This document shows, in pieces, positions 33,957 through 41,846 of a stretch of DNA of 64,000 bases. Origin of the DNA: Selenomonadaceae bacterium (GTDB taxonomy: Bacteria > Bacillota > Negativicutes > Selenomonadales > Selenomonadaceae); the NCBI GenBank assembly GCA_017527075.1, contig JAFXQM010000024.1:1-64000 (forward strand). Reading direction: 5' to 3'. The notes beneath the pieces are model-generated. The model was not told the origin of the DNA, made no database searches, and worked only from the letters and a program-made list of their open reading frames with translations. Numbering within the stretch: position 1 is the stretch's first letter; each line of letters begins with the position of its first letter. The position numbers and the translations under genes are program-made.

Positions 33957-34709
33957 TCAGCCCTTAAAAATCTTTTGAAGTTCAGCAATCTGTTCGCGGT
34001 CGGCAACGTCAAAGTTCAGCGGCGTGACCGAGACGAGTCCGAGTCGGCTCGCGTGAATGTCGGTGCCCGCGCTCACGTCCAAGTCGATAATCGTCCCGCC
34101 GATTTTAAAATAAGCGCGTCCCTTTTCGTCGGTGCGGCTCGTGAAGGCGTTGATGTAATCGCGGCGACCGAGACGCGTGCTCACGAACTCAGCTTTGCCC
34201 GCGCGAAATTTTTTCGGAAAGTTGACGTTGTGCAGGAAGGGCGCGTGCTTGACGGACAAAATTTTTTCCAAGTAATCGACGGTCGCGCTCGCTGCCTCAG
34301 CGAAAGTGACTTCGGAATTTTTATCCAAGGAAACTGCCAGCGACGGAATCTCGTGAAGGAAACCTTCCATGGCCGCGCCGACAGTTCCGGAGTACAAAAC
34401 GTCCGTCGCCAAGTTCGCGCCGTCGTTTATGCCGGAGATGAGCGCGTCGAAATTTTTTTCGTTCAAAGCCTCAAGGAAAATCTTCACGCAATCGGTCGGC
34501 GTGCCGTCGAAAATCCAAGCATCGCAGTCGGCGGCCTCGAAGCGTCGGTATTCAATCTCGCGTCGAACACTCAGCGCGTGAGACATGCCGCTCTGCTGAT
34601 TGAACGGTGCCGCGATTGTGACGCTGTGCCCGCGCGTCCTCAACGCCTCCTCCAACGCCCAAAGTCCCGCGCCGTGTATCCCGTCGTCGTTGCTCAACAA
34701 AATTTCCAA
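33957..34709 (-). CDS. surE: 5'/3'-nucleotidase SurE
   Basis: 250 residues from TTG 34709 (GAGGTGATAC upstream). Metal-binding NDDG at residues 7-10, then APFNQQSGMSHALS, GTPTDCVKI and ISGINDGANLATDVLYSGTVGAAMEG, all conserved in SurE. Dephosphorylates nucleoside monophosphates (divalent metal dependent), active in stationary-phase survival. Cytoplasmic. Length normal for the family. Likely first gene of a two-gene unit with the membrane protein downstream. Confidence 0.94.
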   Translation of the reverse strand: MEILLSNDDGIHGAGLWALEEALRTRGHSVTIAAPFNQQSGMSHALSVRREIEYRRFEAADCDAWIFDGTPTDCVKIFLEALNEKNFDALISGINDGANLATDVLYSGTVGAAMEGFLHEIPSLAVSLDKNSEVTFAEAASATVDYLEKILSVKHAPFLHNVNFPKKFRAGKAEFVSTRLGRRDYINAFTSRTDEKGRAYFKIGGTIIDLDVSAGTDIHASRLGLVSVTPLNFDVADREQIAELQKIFKG

Positions 34710-34756
34710 AGTATCACCTCATCTGTCATATTGCCGAAAGTTTATCACGAAACTTT

Positions 34757-35545
34757 TCAAAAGTCGACGGGCGCGAGGAGCAGATAAGCCGAGGCAATCG
34801 CCAGCGCGACGAACAATCCCGCGAAAATATTTCTCTTAAGCCGAAAATCTTTTGCCAGGCTCTTGGATTCTTCCTTGCGAGCTTTGCGGAAGAAAAATAT
34901 CGTCGCCGCCAAAAGCAACAGCTCGAACGCCGCAGTCAGCGCGAATTTTTCTTTGTGCCAGATTTTGAATCGCGCCTGCAAAAATTTTTCGCCGCCGTGA
35001 ATCATCACCGTCGACAACTTCCACTTCAAAAATTTTCCGTCGGCAGAAATTTCGTCGGCGTTATTTTTTTCGGCGGAGTAAGGCAGCTGAATCGTCACGT
35101 CGAACTCCACGCCGTTGAATGCCTCCTGCGTGATGAATTCGGCTTCGGGCGGGAGATTCGTCGGCGAACTCGTCCAGCAAAAATCAAAATCGTACACGTC
35201 GAAGAACCAGCCCGCGCGTTTGGAAATCCCGCGGCTCTTTCCGTCCTTGGCGCGATACAAACTCGTTGCCTCCTCCGCGAACGTTTCGATGTCGGGGTAA
35301 TTGTAATCGAATCGGTATCCGCGCAGGTCGCCGTCGACGATGACTTGCCCTTTGACGAGCGGATTGGCGCGTTCGTTATTTTCTTTCCACTCTTCAATCC
35401 GCCGAATGACCAGCGCGTTGCCGATAGCTTGGTTGTGCACGACGACCGAGCCGTCAGCGGCGATTATCACGTCGGATTTTGCTTGGAAGCAGCCGGCGCA
35501 CATCACGCAGAAAAAACTCAACGCGACGACAAAAATTTTCTTCAT
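34757..35545 (-). CDS. LppM-like lipoprotein with C-terminal membrane helices
   Basis: 262 residues from ATG 35545; a TTG two codons upstream is less likely. The lipoprotein signal peptide ends at a CAGC lipobox near residue 19. The extracytoplasmic domain has DVIIAADGSVVVHNQAIG near the start, as in LppM/DUF3153 proteins whose domain begins with similar strands (by eye). Two hydrophobic helices near the C-terminus, separated by a basic loop (RKARKEESKSLAKDFRLKR), would anchor it. Function unknown, perhaps envelope assembly. Lies upstream of surE on the same strand with a 47-bp gap. Confidence 0.8.
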   Translation of the reverse strand: MKKIFVVALSFFCVMCAGCFQAKSDVIIAADGSVVVHNQAIGNALVIRRIEEWKENNERANPLVKGQVIVDGDLRGYRFDYNYPDIETFAEEATSLYRAKDGKSRGISKRAGWFFDVYDFDFCWTSSPTNLPPEAEFITQEAFNGVEFDVTIQLPYSAEKNNADEISADGKFLKWKLSTVMIHGGEKFLQARFKIWHKEKFALTAAFELLLLAATIFFFRKARKEESKSLAKDFRLKRNIFAGLFVALAIASAYLLLAPVDF

Positions 35546-35595
35546 GACCAATTCTCAATTCATTTGTTGCGAGGATTAAAACTTGCCGCAAGCTT

Positions 35596-35860
35596 GAGGC
35601 CGTCATGGATGACGGCCGCGCCGCGTCTGACGCCGTGATGGCGTCATCCGGCGCACACCAGGCACGGGTTACTCGTTACTCCGAATCATGAGCGACCGAC
35701 GCCCCCGCGAGGTGCCCTTTTCTTTTGCTTACTTTTCTTTTGGGCACGCAAAAGAAAAGTAAGGTTCAAGACACAAAAAATATTTCTCAGCCTGATGAGC
35801 ACGACGCCCCGCGGTAATGAGTACAGGTTCTGCGTTTCCACTCTTGAGAAAGAGGGGACA
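35596..35860 (+). repeat. 265-bp intergenic element, copy E
   Basis: Complete copy in forward orientation, between two minus-strand genes. GGCCGTCAT/ATGACGGCC and GACGCC/GGCGTC hairpins near 35599-35645. Central 15-bp perfect stem 35728-35742/35749-35763 with loop GGCACG. CTCTTGAGAAAGAG hairpin at the end. Confidence 0.88.
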
Positions 35861-35874
35861 GCCGCCCGCAACTT

Positions 35875-37353
35875 TTAAATTTTACTCTCGCCAACTTTGT
35901 CGAAGGTCTCCAAAATTTCTCTGTCGGGTTCGGGAGTAATTTTGCTGACGAGGAAAATCGCAATCAGCGCGAAGAAAAATCCGGGGACAATTTCGTAAAG
36001 CCCGAAGAAAGCAAATTGTTTCCAAACCAGAACGGTGACGCCGCCGACGATAATTCCGGCGATGACGCCCGCGCGAGTCGTCCTCTTCCAAAACAAACTC
36101 ATCAGCAACGCCGGACCGAACGCCGCGCCGAATCCCGCCCACGCATAAGCAACCATGTCGAGGATGAAGCTGTCGGGATTGAAGCCGAGGTAAACGGCAA
36201 TCGAGGCGATAATCAAAACGGACGCGCGCGAAATCCAAACGAGCTCCGCTTGGTCTGCGTCCTTGCGAAGTAAAGTTTTGTAAAAGTCTTGCGCGAAGGC
36301 TGAGGCGGCGACCAAAAGTTGCGAGGAGGCCGTGGACATAATCGCGGCGAGCACCGCGCTCAAGAGCAAGCCCGCGACAATCGGCGGGAAAAGTTGGTTG
36401 GTCATGACGAGGAAAACCGTTTCGGCGTTCGTGCCTTCCAGCGGCGTTGTCAAATAAACCGTGCCGACCATGCCGATTGCCACCGCCGCCGCCAAACTCA
36501 AGACGACCCAGACCATCGCGATTCGAGTTGCTTGCGGCAATTCTTTCGTCGACTTAATCGCCATGAATCTTACAAGGATGTGCGGCTGACCGAAGTAACC
36601 CAAGCCCCACGCCAGCAGCGAAATTAATTCAATCATGCCGAGCGTCGAGCCGTCGGGTTTCGTGAACGGTTCAAAGAGCGTCGCCTTGTACGCGGAAATT
36701 GCGCTGACCGTTTCACCTAAGCCGCCCAAACTCATCGCCGCGCATGTCGGGACGATTAAAATTGCAAAGAACATCATGACGCCTTGAATGAAGTCCGTGC
36801 GACTGACAGCCAGGAAGCCGCCGATTAATGTGTAAAAAACGACGGAGCCCGCGCCGAGGAAAATTGCATATTGGAACGGCAGACCGAAGACAGTTTCAAA
36901 AAGTTTGCCCGCCGCCACGAAGCCGCTCGAAGTGTACAGAATAAAAAATATCAAAATAAAAATCGCGGGGACGATTCGCAGCAAGTTGCTCGTGTCCTTG
37001 AAACGATTCTGCAAAAATTCGGGCAGCGTCAGAGAGTTGCCGGCAAGTTCGGTGTATTGACGGAGGCGCGCCGCCACAAAGTACCAGTTCGCCCACGTGC
37101 CAATCGAAATGCCGATGGCAATCCAGCCGGCGTTGAGTCCCGCCAAGTACGCGAAGCCCGGCACACCCATGAGCATCCAGCCGCTCATGTCCGAGGCCTC
37201 GGCACTCAGCGACGTGACCCACGCGCCCAGCTTGCGGTTGCCCAAAAAATAATCGCTCATGTTTTTCGTCCGGCGATAGTAGTAAACGCCGATTGCCATC
37301 ATCAGCCCGATGTACAGCACGAAGGCGTTTATAATCATCACGTCATTTGTCAA
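35875..37353 (-). CDS. putP: Sodium/proline symporter
   Basis: 492 residues from TTG 37353, picked because AAAGGAGGA precedes it. SSS-family membrane protein with about 13 helices. Motifs include YFLGNRKLGAWVTSLSAEASDMSGWMLMG in two parts near the start, the sodium-site region (TASSQLLVAASAFAQDFYK), and VSRTDFIQGVMMFFAI. Imports proline with Na+ as carbon or osmolyte source. Monocistronic by context: own promoter at 37384-37412 and copy E of the intergenic element after the stop. Confidence 0.93.
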   Translation of the reverse strand: MTNDVMIINAFVLYIGLMMAIGVYYYRRTKNMSDYFLGNRKLGAWVTSLSAEASDMSGWMLMGVPGFAYLAGLNAGWIAIGISIGTWANWYFVAARLRQYTELAGNSLTLPEFLQNRFKDTSNLLRIVPAIFILIFFILYTSSGFVAAGKLFETVFGLPFQYAIFLGAGSVVFYTLIGGFLAVSRTDFIQGVMMFFAILIVPTCAAMSLGGLGETVSAISAYKATLFEPFTKPDGSTLGMIELISLLAWGLGYFGQPHILVRFMAIKSTKELPQATRIAMVWVVLSLAAAVAIGMVGTVYLTTPLEGTNAETVFLVMTNQLFPPIVAGLLLSAVLAAIMSTASSQLLVAASAFAQDFYKTLLRKDADQAELVWISRASVLIIASIAVYLGFNPDSFILDMVAYAWAGFGAAFGPALLMSLFWKRTTRAGVIAGIIVGGVTVLVWKQFAFFGLYEIVPGFFFALIAIFLVSKITPEPDREILETFDKVGESKI

Positions 37354-37383
37354 AGCAAAATCTCCTCCTTTCAAAACGGAGTA

Positions 37384-37412
37384 ATTATAACCGCGCCGAT
37401 AACTTTTGTAAA
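37384..37412 (-). promoter_or_regulatory. Promoter of putP
   Basis: On the minus strand TTTACA (37412-37407) and TATAAT (37389-37384), 17-bp spacer, about 30 bp from the start codon. Confidence 0.78.
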
Positions 37413-37488
37413 ATTTTTTCGTTAAGGCTCTCGGCTAAAAAAATTTTTTCGCCCGCTCGGAAATGAAACTGCCGCTGAAAATTTTTCC

Positions 37489-37526
37489 AACTCCTAACTC
37501 CCAACTCCCAACTCCCAACTCCTAAC
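37489..37526. repeat. Heptanucleotide repeats (CAACTCC/CTAACTC)
   Basis: Five tandem 7-bp units of CAACTCC or TAACTCC type in the spacer between putP and the DUF5610-like gene's terminator. Confidence 0.8.
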
Positions 37527-37567
37527 TAAAAAAAAGACTGCCGAACTTTTTCAAGCGTGGCAGCCTT
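37527..37567 (-). terminator. Terminator after the 38309-37593 gene
   Basis: On the minus strand AGGCTGCC pairs with GGCAGTCT (one G-U), followed by nine T. Confidence 0.82.
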
Positions 37568-37592
37568 TTTGATTTCGATGTTCGTTTAAAGT

Positions 37593-38309
37593 TTATTCGA
37601 CGACAGCCGTCCCGTTCAATTCGTTTGCGCGAGTGTCGAAGCGGCTCATAATTTCATTGTAAGTTTGCGTGGAAATTTCGGGCAACTTGCTCTGACCCGT
37701 CGCGTCCTTCCAAGTCAAGCCCGCCTGCTCGAAGCCTTTCTCGACTGCCGCGCGCATTTGCGAAAGTCTTTCGGGGTCGTCGCCGGCAATCGCTGTTGCC
37801 AAATCGAAAATGCGAGTGGAAACCGCGTCGACTGACCAGGCACCGCCGGGCGCGATGGCTTTTGCGGCGTCCTCGGCATTGGTCGCCACTTCGGGCAGGG
37901 CGAACCGTGACGCGTCAATTTGCACGCCGTTGAAGTTGAGAATGCCGACGCCCTCGTCCAGCCAACTTTGCAACTTGTCGTTGGATTCGGTCATCGCCTG
38001 AATCATGATATTGAGCATGGTTTGCTCTTGCGTCGCCAAATCTTCTTTGAGCGCGTCGACTTGTTCGGCGGAGAGACCTTTGGTTGCCTTCGCGCTCTCG
38101 TTGTCGACGGACAAATCTTCCGCCGACTTGGTCGCTTGCTTCGCCGACGAAGAAAGAGCCACTTCAAACGCGTCGCCGATTTTCACGTCGGACGATTGAC
38201 TTTGCGCCGGCTGATTCTGCGCGGGGGACTTTGCGTTCGTCATGTTCTTGGCTTGCACCGCGTATTGAGCGATTGCCCAAGGTGCTCCCGTTGCATTGCT
38301 TACGCCCAT
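37593..38309 (-). CDS. Hypothetical secreted/flagellum-type protein (DUF5610-like)
   Basis: 238 residues from ATG 38309, AAGGAGG in front. No signal peptide. Low-complexity Ala/Gln/Ser/Lys start, then a predicted helical region (~70-125) and a C-terminal domain with GFEQAGLTWKD, PEISTQTYNEIMSRFD. This C-terminal pattern resembles DUF5610-type domains found with flagellar or adhesion proteins (weak). The composition (few Cys, Ala/Ser/Thr-rich start) is like flagellar export substrates. Own promoter and terminator make it monocistronic. Confidence 0.7.
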   Translation of the reverse strand: MGVSNATGAPWAIAQYAVQAKNMTNAKSPAQNQPAQSQSSDVKIGDAFEVALSSSAKQATKSAEDLSVDNESAKATKGLSAEQVDALKEDLATQEQTMLNIMIQAMTESNDKLQSWLDEGVGILNFNGVQIDASRFALPEVATNAEDAAKAIAPGGAWSVDAVSTRIFDLATAIAGDDPERLSQMRAAVEKGFEQAGLTWKDATGQSKLPEISTQTYNEIMSRFDTRANELNGTAVVE

Positions 38310-38362
38310 GATAAAAACCTCCTTGTGAAATAACTATTCCGTTACGAAAATCTCGTGAGAAA

Positions 38363-38391
38363 AATATACAGAAAATCCTGTGCAAAGTCAA
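38363..38391 (-). promoter_or_regulatory. Promoter of the DUF5610-like gene
   Basis: On the minus strand TTGACT (38391-38386) and TATATT (38368-38363), 17-bp spacer. Confidence 0.8.
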
Positions 38392-38429
38392 GCGCGGCGT
38401 GTGAGGAGTTGGCAAGCGTGCTGATGTCC

Positions 38430-38541
38430 CGCCGCCCCCGCGAGGTGCCCCGGTTAGCTGTCAGCTGTTAGCTGTTAGAAAAGCTCCTCAGCCAACAGCT
38501 GTCAGCTGAATCTGCGTTTCCACTCTTACGTTAAGAGGAGG
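38430..38541 (+). repeat. Disrupted element copy G with heptanucleotide hairpin insert
   Basis: CCGCCCCCGCGAGGTGCCC (as in copy E) is followed not by the pyrimidine hairpin but by TTAGCTG/TCAGCTG heptanucleotide repeats in inverted arrangement (about 38451-38508). Then the element resumes with TCTGCGTTTCCACTCTT. The element's own hairpin and ~100 bp have been replaced. Confidence 0.75.
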
Positions 38542-38548
38542 ACGCCGC

Positions 38549-39031
38549 TCACATCATCAGCAGCATTTCCAAATCGAAATTCTGAACGGGCTTGAGTTCC
38601 GTGGCAACCGAGCCGTCGGGTTTGGGCGGCGCGCTGTAATCGGGCGCAACCGTCATGTGCGGCTTGTGGCGAACCTGCTCAACAATCTTGCTGCCCTCAT
38701 AAGTCGTCACCATAATCGAGCCGTCGGGCATGAAGCGTTTGACCGTCTCAAGCTCAACTTTTTTTGACAAGCCGTCGCCTTTGCGGTTTGCGTTGCCCGA
38801 ATCCTCGTCCTCTTTGACTTTGCCCGTCAACTCCTCGTGCATGTCGCGAATCTCATCGAGTTGCTCTTGGACGATTTCCATTTGCCGAACGTCTTCCTTG
38901 ACGTTGGAAATTTTTTCGTCGAGAATCCGCGCGTACTCCGAGGCGACGCTGCGCACTCTGCTCTTGCACGTGGTCTGCGAGGCGGTGACGGAAAATTTTG
39001 TGACGGAAACCGAAAGTTCCCAAAGTTCCAT
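38549..39031 (-). CDS. Hypothetical coiled-coil protein
   Basis: 160 residues from ATG 39031 (GGAG 9 bases upstream); GTG 39040 is too near that site. Starts MELWELSVSVTKFSVTASQT. Residues ~35-75 are a strong coiled coil (ILDEKISNVKEDVRQMEIVQ). An acidic/Ser linker and a C-terminal region of short strands (KRFMPDGSIMVTTYEG) end in LEMLLMM. No signal or membrane segment. I do not recognise it; the length and coiled coil resemble flagellar or secretion chaperones and small structural proteins. Divergent from rlmN. Confidence 0.72.
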   Translation of the reverse strand: MELWELSVSVTKFSVTASQTTCKSRVRSVASEYARILDEKISNVKEDVRQMEIVQEQLDEIRDMHEELTGKVKEDEDSGNANRKGDGLSKKVELETVKRFMPDGSIMVTTYEGSKIVEQVRHKPHMTVAPDYSAPPKPDGSVATELKPVQNFDLEMLLMM

Positions 39032-39104
39032 TTCAATCACGCTCCAAAAATTTTTTATGACTTTGGAAAAGTTATCGGCATTTCTTTGGCGGCGATTAAA
39101 GGCG

Positions 39105-39134
39105 GTGACATTTCAAGCGCGGCTGTGTTAAGAT
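39105..39134 (+). promoter_or_regulatory. Possible promoter of rlmN
   Basis: GTGACA at 39105-39110 and TAAGAT at 39129-39134 with an 18-bp spacer, 34 bp ahead of the TTG start. Confidence 0.5.
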
Positions 39135-39168
39135 GTCCGCGAAAAAATTTTTGACGGAGGCAGATGAC

Positions 39169-40146
39169 TTGAGCAGAAAAAATTTATTCGGGCTGACGCT
39201 CGCCGAACTTGAGGAGGAGCTCGCGCCGCTCCCGAAATTCAGAGCAAAACAAATCGCCGCACACATTTACAAGCACGGCATAAAAAATTTCGACGCGATG
39301 AACGACTTGCCGAAAAATCTTCGCGCCGAACTCGCGACGCGTTTTGAAATTAAAGCCGCCGAACTTTTGAAGCGTTTGGATTCGCGCGACGGGCTGACGA
39401 CAAAATTTCTTCTCGGCTTGGCGGACGGCGCGGCGGTCGAGGTCGTCTTGATGCGTCACGATTACGGCAACGGCGTTTGCATTTCGAGTCAGGTCGGTTG
39501 TCAGATGGGTTGCAAGTTTTGCGCGTCGACTCTCCGAGGCTTGGAGAGAAATTTGACGGCGGCGGAGATGCTCGGCGAAATTTTTTTCGCGGAAGAATTT
39601 TTGCGCGGCGAAGGAAAAAAATTGGATTCGGTGGTCGTCATGGGCACGGGCGAACCGCTTATGAATTTCGACGCGCTGATTAAAATGCTGCGCCTCCTCC
39701 ACGAGGATTACTGCCTGGGCATGAGCTTCAGGAAGATTACGATTTCGACGTGCGGCATCGTGCCCGCGATAAAAAAATTGCGCGACGAAAAAATTCCCGT
39801 CACGCTGTCGATTTCCCTCCACGCGCCCGACGATAAACTGCGCTCCGCACTCATGCCAATTAATTCCGCGTTCGGACTCAAGAGCTTGCTGGCGGCCGGC
39901 GACGATTACGCGCAGGCGACGGGGCGGCGCGTCACTTACGAATACATTTTGCTCGGCGGCGTCAACGACACGGAAGAGCACGCCCGACGCCTCACGAAAA
40001 TTTTGAGCGGGCAACTCGCCAACGTGAATTTAATTCCGTTCAATCCCGTCGACGAGAGAAATTTTTCTCCGCCGACGAACGGTGCCTTGAAAAAATTTTT
40101 CCACTTCCTGAACACGCACGGGCTCGGCGCGAAGATTCTTGCGTAA
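39169..40146 (+). CDS. rlmN: RlmN-like 23S rRNA/tRNA adenine C2-methyltransferase, C-terminus missing
   Basis: 325 residues from TTG 39169 (GACGGAGG upstream). Radical SAM motif CQMGCKFC, upstream Cys in GVCISSQVGC, VVMGTGEPLMNFD, ISLHAPDDKLR and NLIPFNP all match RlmN, which methylates A2503 and some tRNAs. The protein stops at HGLGAKILA. The family continues about 10-40 residues with a GxDIxAACGQL motif holding the methyl-carrying Cys (Cys355 in Escherichia coli), and neither frame after the stop encodes it. It is therefore a divergent or inactive paralogue, or a truncated gene. Confidence 0.85.
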   Translation: MSRKNLFGLTLAELEEELAPLPKFRAKQIAAHIYKHGIKNFDAMNDLPKNLRAELATRFEIKAAELLKRLDSRDGLTTKFLLGLADGAAVEVVLMRHDYGNGVCISSQVGCQMGCKFCASTLRGLERNLTAAEMLGEIFFAEEFLRGEGKKLDSVVVMGTGEPLMNFDALIKMLRLLHEDYCLGMSFRKITISTCGIVPAIKKLRDEKIPVTLSISLHAPDDKLRSALMPINSAFGLKSLLAAGDDYAQATGRRVTYEYILLGGVNDTEEHARRLTKILSGQLANVNLIPFNPVDERNFSPPTNGALKKFFHFLNTHGLGAKILA

Positions 40147-40197
40147 AAGAGCGCGAACGACGGCGAATCATTTTTCAGAATTTTTCATTCGGCGTGC

Positions 40198-40226
40198 TTG
40201 ACGGAATGCACCAAAAGTTGTACACT
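40198..40226 (+). promoter_or_regulatory. Promoter of the LDH-like gene
   Basis: TTGACG at 40198-40203 and TACACT at 40221-40226, 17-bp spacer; ribosome site GGGAGGA precedes the ATG at 40288. Confidence 0.72.
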
Positions 40227-40287
40227 TTTTTCAAACAGAGCGTAATGCTCCGCGAAGATTTTTTTCTATCAGTGGGAGGAATGTCAA

Positions 40288-41256
40288 ATGGGTAACCGCA
40301 GGAAAATTGTTGTCGTCGGAACTTCCAACGTCGGCTCGGCAGTCGTCAATAAGCTTGCCGACTTCCAGCTCGCGTCCGAGATTTGCTTGATTGACTTGAA
40401 CCAAGACAAGGCATGGGGCGAGGCCACCGACTCCAGCCACGCGACCGCTTGCGTCTACAGCACCAACATCAAATTCCGCGCTACCAGCGACTACAGCGTC
40501 TGCAAAGGTGCCAACATCGTCATCATCTGCGCGGGTCCGTCGATTCGCCCGGGCGAAACTCCCGACAGACTCAAACTGGCCGGCACCAACGCAAAGATCA
40601 TGAACTCGGTCTTCCGCGCAATCGCCGAGCACACCAAAGAGGCCGTCATCATCCTCATCACCAACCCGCTCGACGTTGCGACTTATGTCGTCACCAAAAT
40701 CGCTGAGGAAATCGGATATCCGACCAACCTCATCATGGGCACCGGCACCATGCTCGAAACTTATCGCTTCCGCCGCATCCTCGCCAACAAGTACGAAGTT
40801 GACCCGAAGAACATCAACGGTTACGTCCTGGGCGAACACGGCAACGCGGCATTCGTCGCTTGGTCCACCACCGGCTGCGCGGGCTTCCCGCTCGAAAAAC
40901 TCGACGAGTACTTCCGTCACACCGAACCGCTCGACAAGAAAGCTGTTGAGCAAGAACTCATTCAGGTTGCTTACGACGTCATCAACCGCAAAGGCTTCAC
41001 CAACACCGGCGTCGCCATGGCGGCTGTTCGTTTCGTCAAGTCCGTCCTTTATGATGAGCACACCATCCTGCCCTGCTCGGCTCTCATGAACGGCGAATAC
41101 GGCATTACCGACGTTGCGCTCTCGATGCCCCGCATGGTTTGCGCCGACGGTCTCATGCGCGTCTTTGAAATCGCTCTCACCGACGAAGAACAAGAGAAGA
41201 TGTACGCGGCGGCAAAATCCGTTCGTTCCGCTCTCGACGGCGCAGGCATCAAATAA
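40288..41256 (+). CDS. L-lactate/L-2-hydroxyacid dehydrogenase family protein
   Basis: 322 residues. NAD-binding VVGTSNVGSAVV; Asp in CLIDLN; catalytic His184 in GEHGN with Glu157 (in place of the usual Asp) and substrate-binding Arg160. The specificity loop reads PSIRPGETPDRLKL: the position of LDH Gln102 is Ile86, and two residues (PD) are inserted before the Arg94 that matches LDH Arg109. So it is an LDH/MDH-family enzyme whose substrate may not be pyruvate; malate (which wants Arg) is unlikely. Codon use is clean and AAAATTTT motifs are nearly absent, suggesting high expression. Strong ribosome site, own promoter and terminator. Confidence 0.88.
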   Translation: MGNRRKIVVVGTSNVGSAVVNKLADFQLASEICLIDLNQDKAWGEATDSSHATACVYSTNIKFRATSDYSVCKGANIVIICAGPSIRPGETPDRLKLAGTNAKIMNSVFRAIAEHTKEAVIILITNPLDVATYVVTKIAEEIGYPTNLIMGTGTMLETYRFRRILANKYEVDPKNINGYVLGEHGNAAFVAWSTTGCAGFPLEKLDEYFRHTEPLDKKAVEQELIQVAYDVINRKGFTNTGVAMAAVRFVKSVLYDEHTILPCSALMNGEYGITDVALSMPRMVCADGLMRVFEIALTDEEQEKMYAAAKSVRSALDGAGIK

Positions 41257-41285
41257 TCTCGACGACAAATTTTTCTTGCACAAAA

Positions 41286-41314
41286 AAAGCCCTTCCGAAC
41301 TCGGAGGGGCTTTT
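41286..41314. terminator. Terminator after the LDH-like gene, left copy
   Basis: AAGCCCTTCCGA pairs with TCGGAGGGGCTT, flanked by A and T runs. A nearly identical hairpin lies at 41815-41844 on the other side of the tandem array. Confidence 0.85.
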
Positions 41315-41337
41315 GGTTTGCCGTAAAAATTTTTTCA

Positions 41338-41808
41338 GCCGTGAACTTCGACCTCAGCCGCTCGAAAATTTTTTGAGGCGTGAGCTTCGACCTCAGCCGC
41401 GAGAAAATTTTTTCAGGCGTGAGCTTGGACTTGAGCCGCGAGAAAATTTTTTCGGCCGTGAGCTTGGACTTGAGCCGCGAGAAAATTTTTTCAGCCGTAA
41501 GCTTCGACTTGAGCCGCGAGAAAATTTTTTCAGCCGTAAGCTTCGACTTGAGCCGCGAGAAAATTTTTTTCGGCCGTGAGCTTCGACTTCAGCCGCGTAA
41601 AAAATTTTTTGAGCCGTGAGCTTGGGCTTCAACCGCTCGAAAATTTTTTGAGCCGTGAGCTTGGGCTTCAACCGCTCGAAAATTTTTTTCGACCGTGAGC
41701 TTGGGCTTCAACCGCTCGAAAATTTTTTGAGGCGTGAGCTTCGACCTCAGCCGCTCGAAAATTTTTTCGGCCGTGAGCTTGGGCTTCAACCGCTCGAAAA
41801 TTTTTTGC
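41338..41808. repeat. 12-unit 39/40-bp tandem array
   Basis: Twelve contiguous units step by 39 or 40 bp. Each reads (G/C)CCGTGAGCTTNGACTTNAGCC followed by GC(T/G)CGA or GCGAG and an AAAATTTTTT palindrome. Two sub-families exist (CCGCTCGAAAA and CCGCGAGAAAA; GGACTTGAG and GGGCTTCAA). 39-bp units keep a 13-residue frame but interspersed 40-bp units break every frame, so ORFs of 79-92 residues here on both strands are not credible genes. The array is bracketed by two matching terminator hairpins. Confidence 0.9.
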
Positions 41809-41814
41809 AAAGGA

Positions 41815-41844
41815 AAAAGCCCTTCCAAACTCGGAGGGGCTTTT
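41815..41844. terminator. Terminator, right copy, serving the slt gene
   Basis: AAGCCCTTCC pairs with GGAGGGGCTT; A/T runs on both sides. It lies directly after the stop codon of the minus-strand transglycosylase gene. It is a near duplicate of 41286-41314. Confidence 0.85.
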
Positions 41845-41846
41845 GT

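Noticed and set aside
35770..35845. CTGATGAG ... GAAA in element copy E as a hammerhead ribozyme core
   Set aside because: The CTGATGA stretch is not kept in the other copies (CTGCTGA, CCGACGA, CCGAAGA), so the catalytic core is not conserved.
41338..41808. Array considered as CRISPR
   Set aside because: Units are contiguous repeats without unique spacers, and no cas genes are present.
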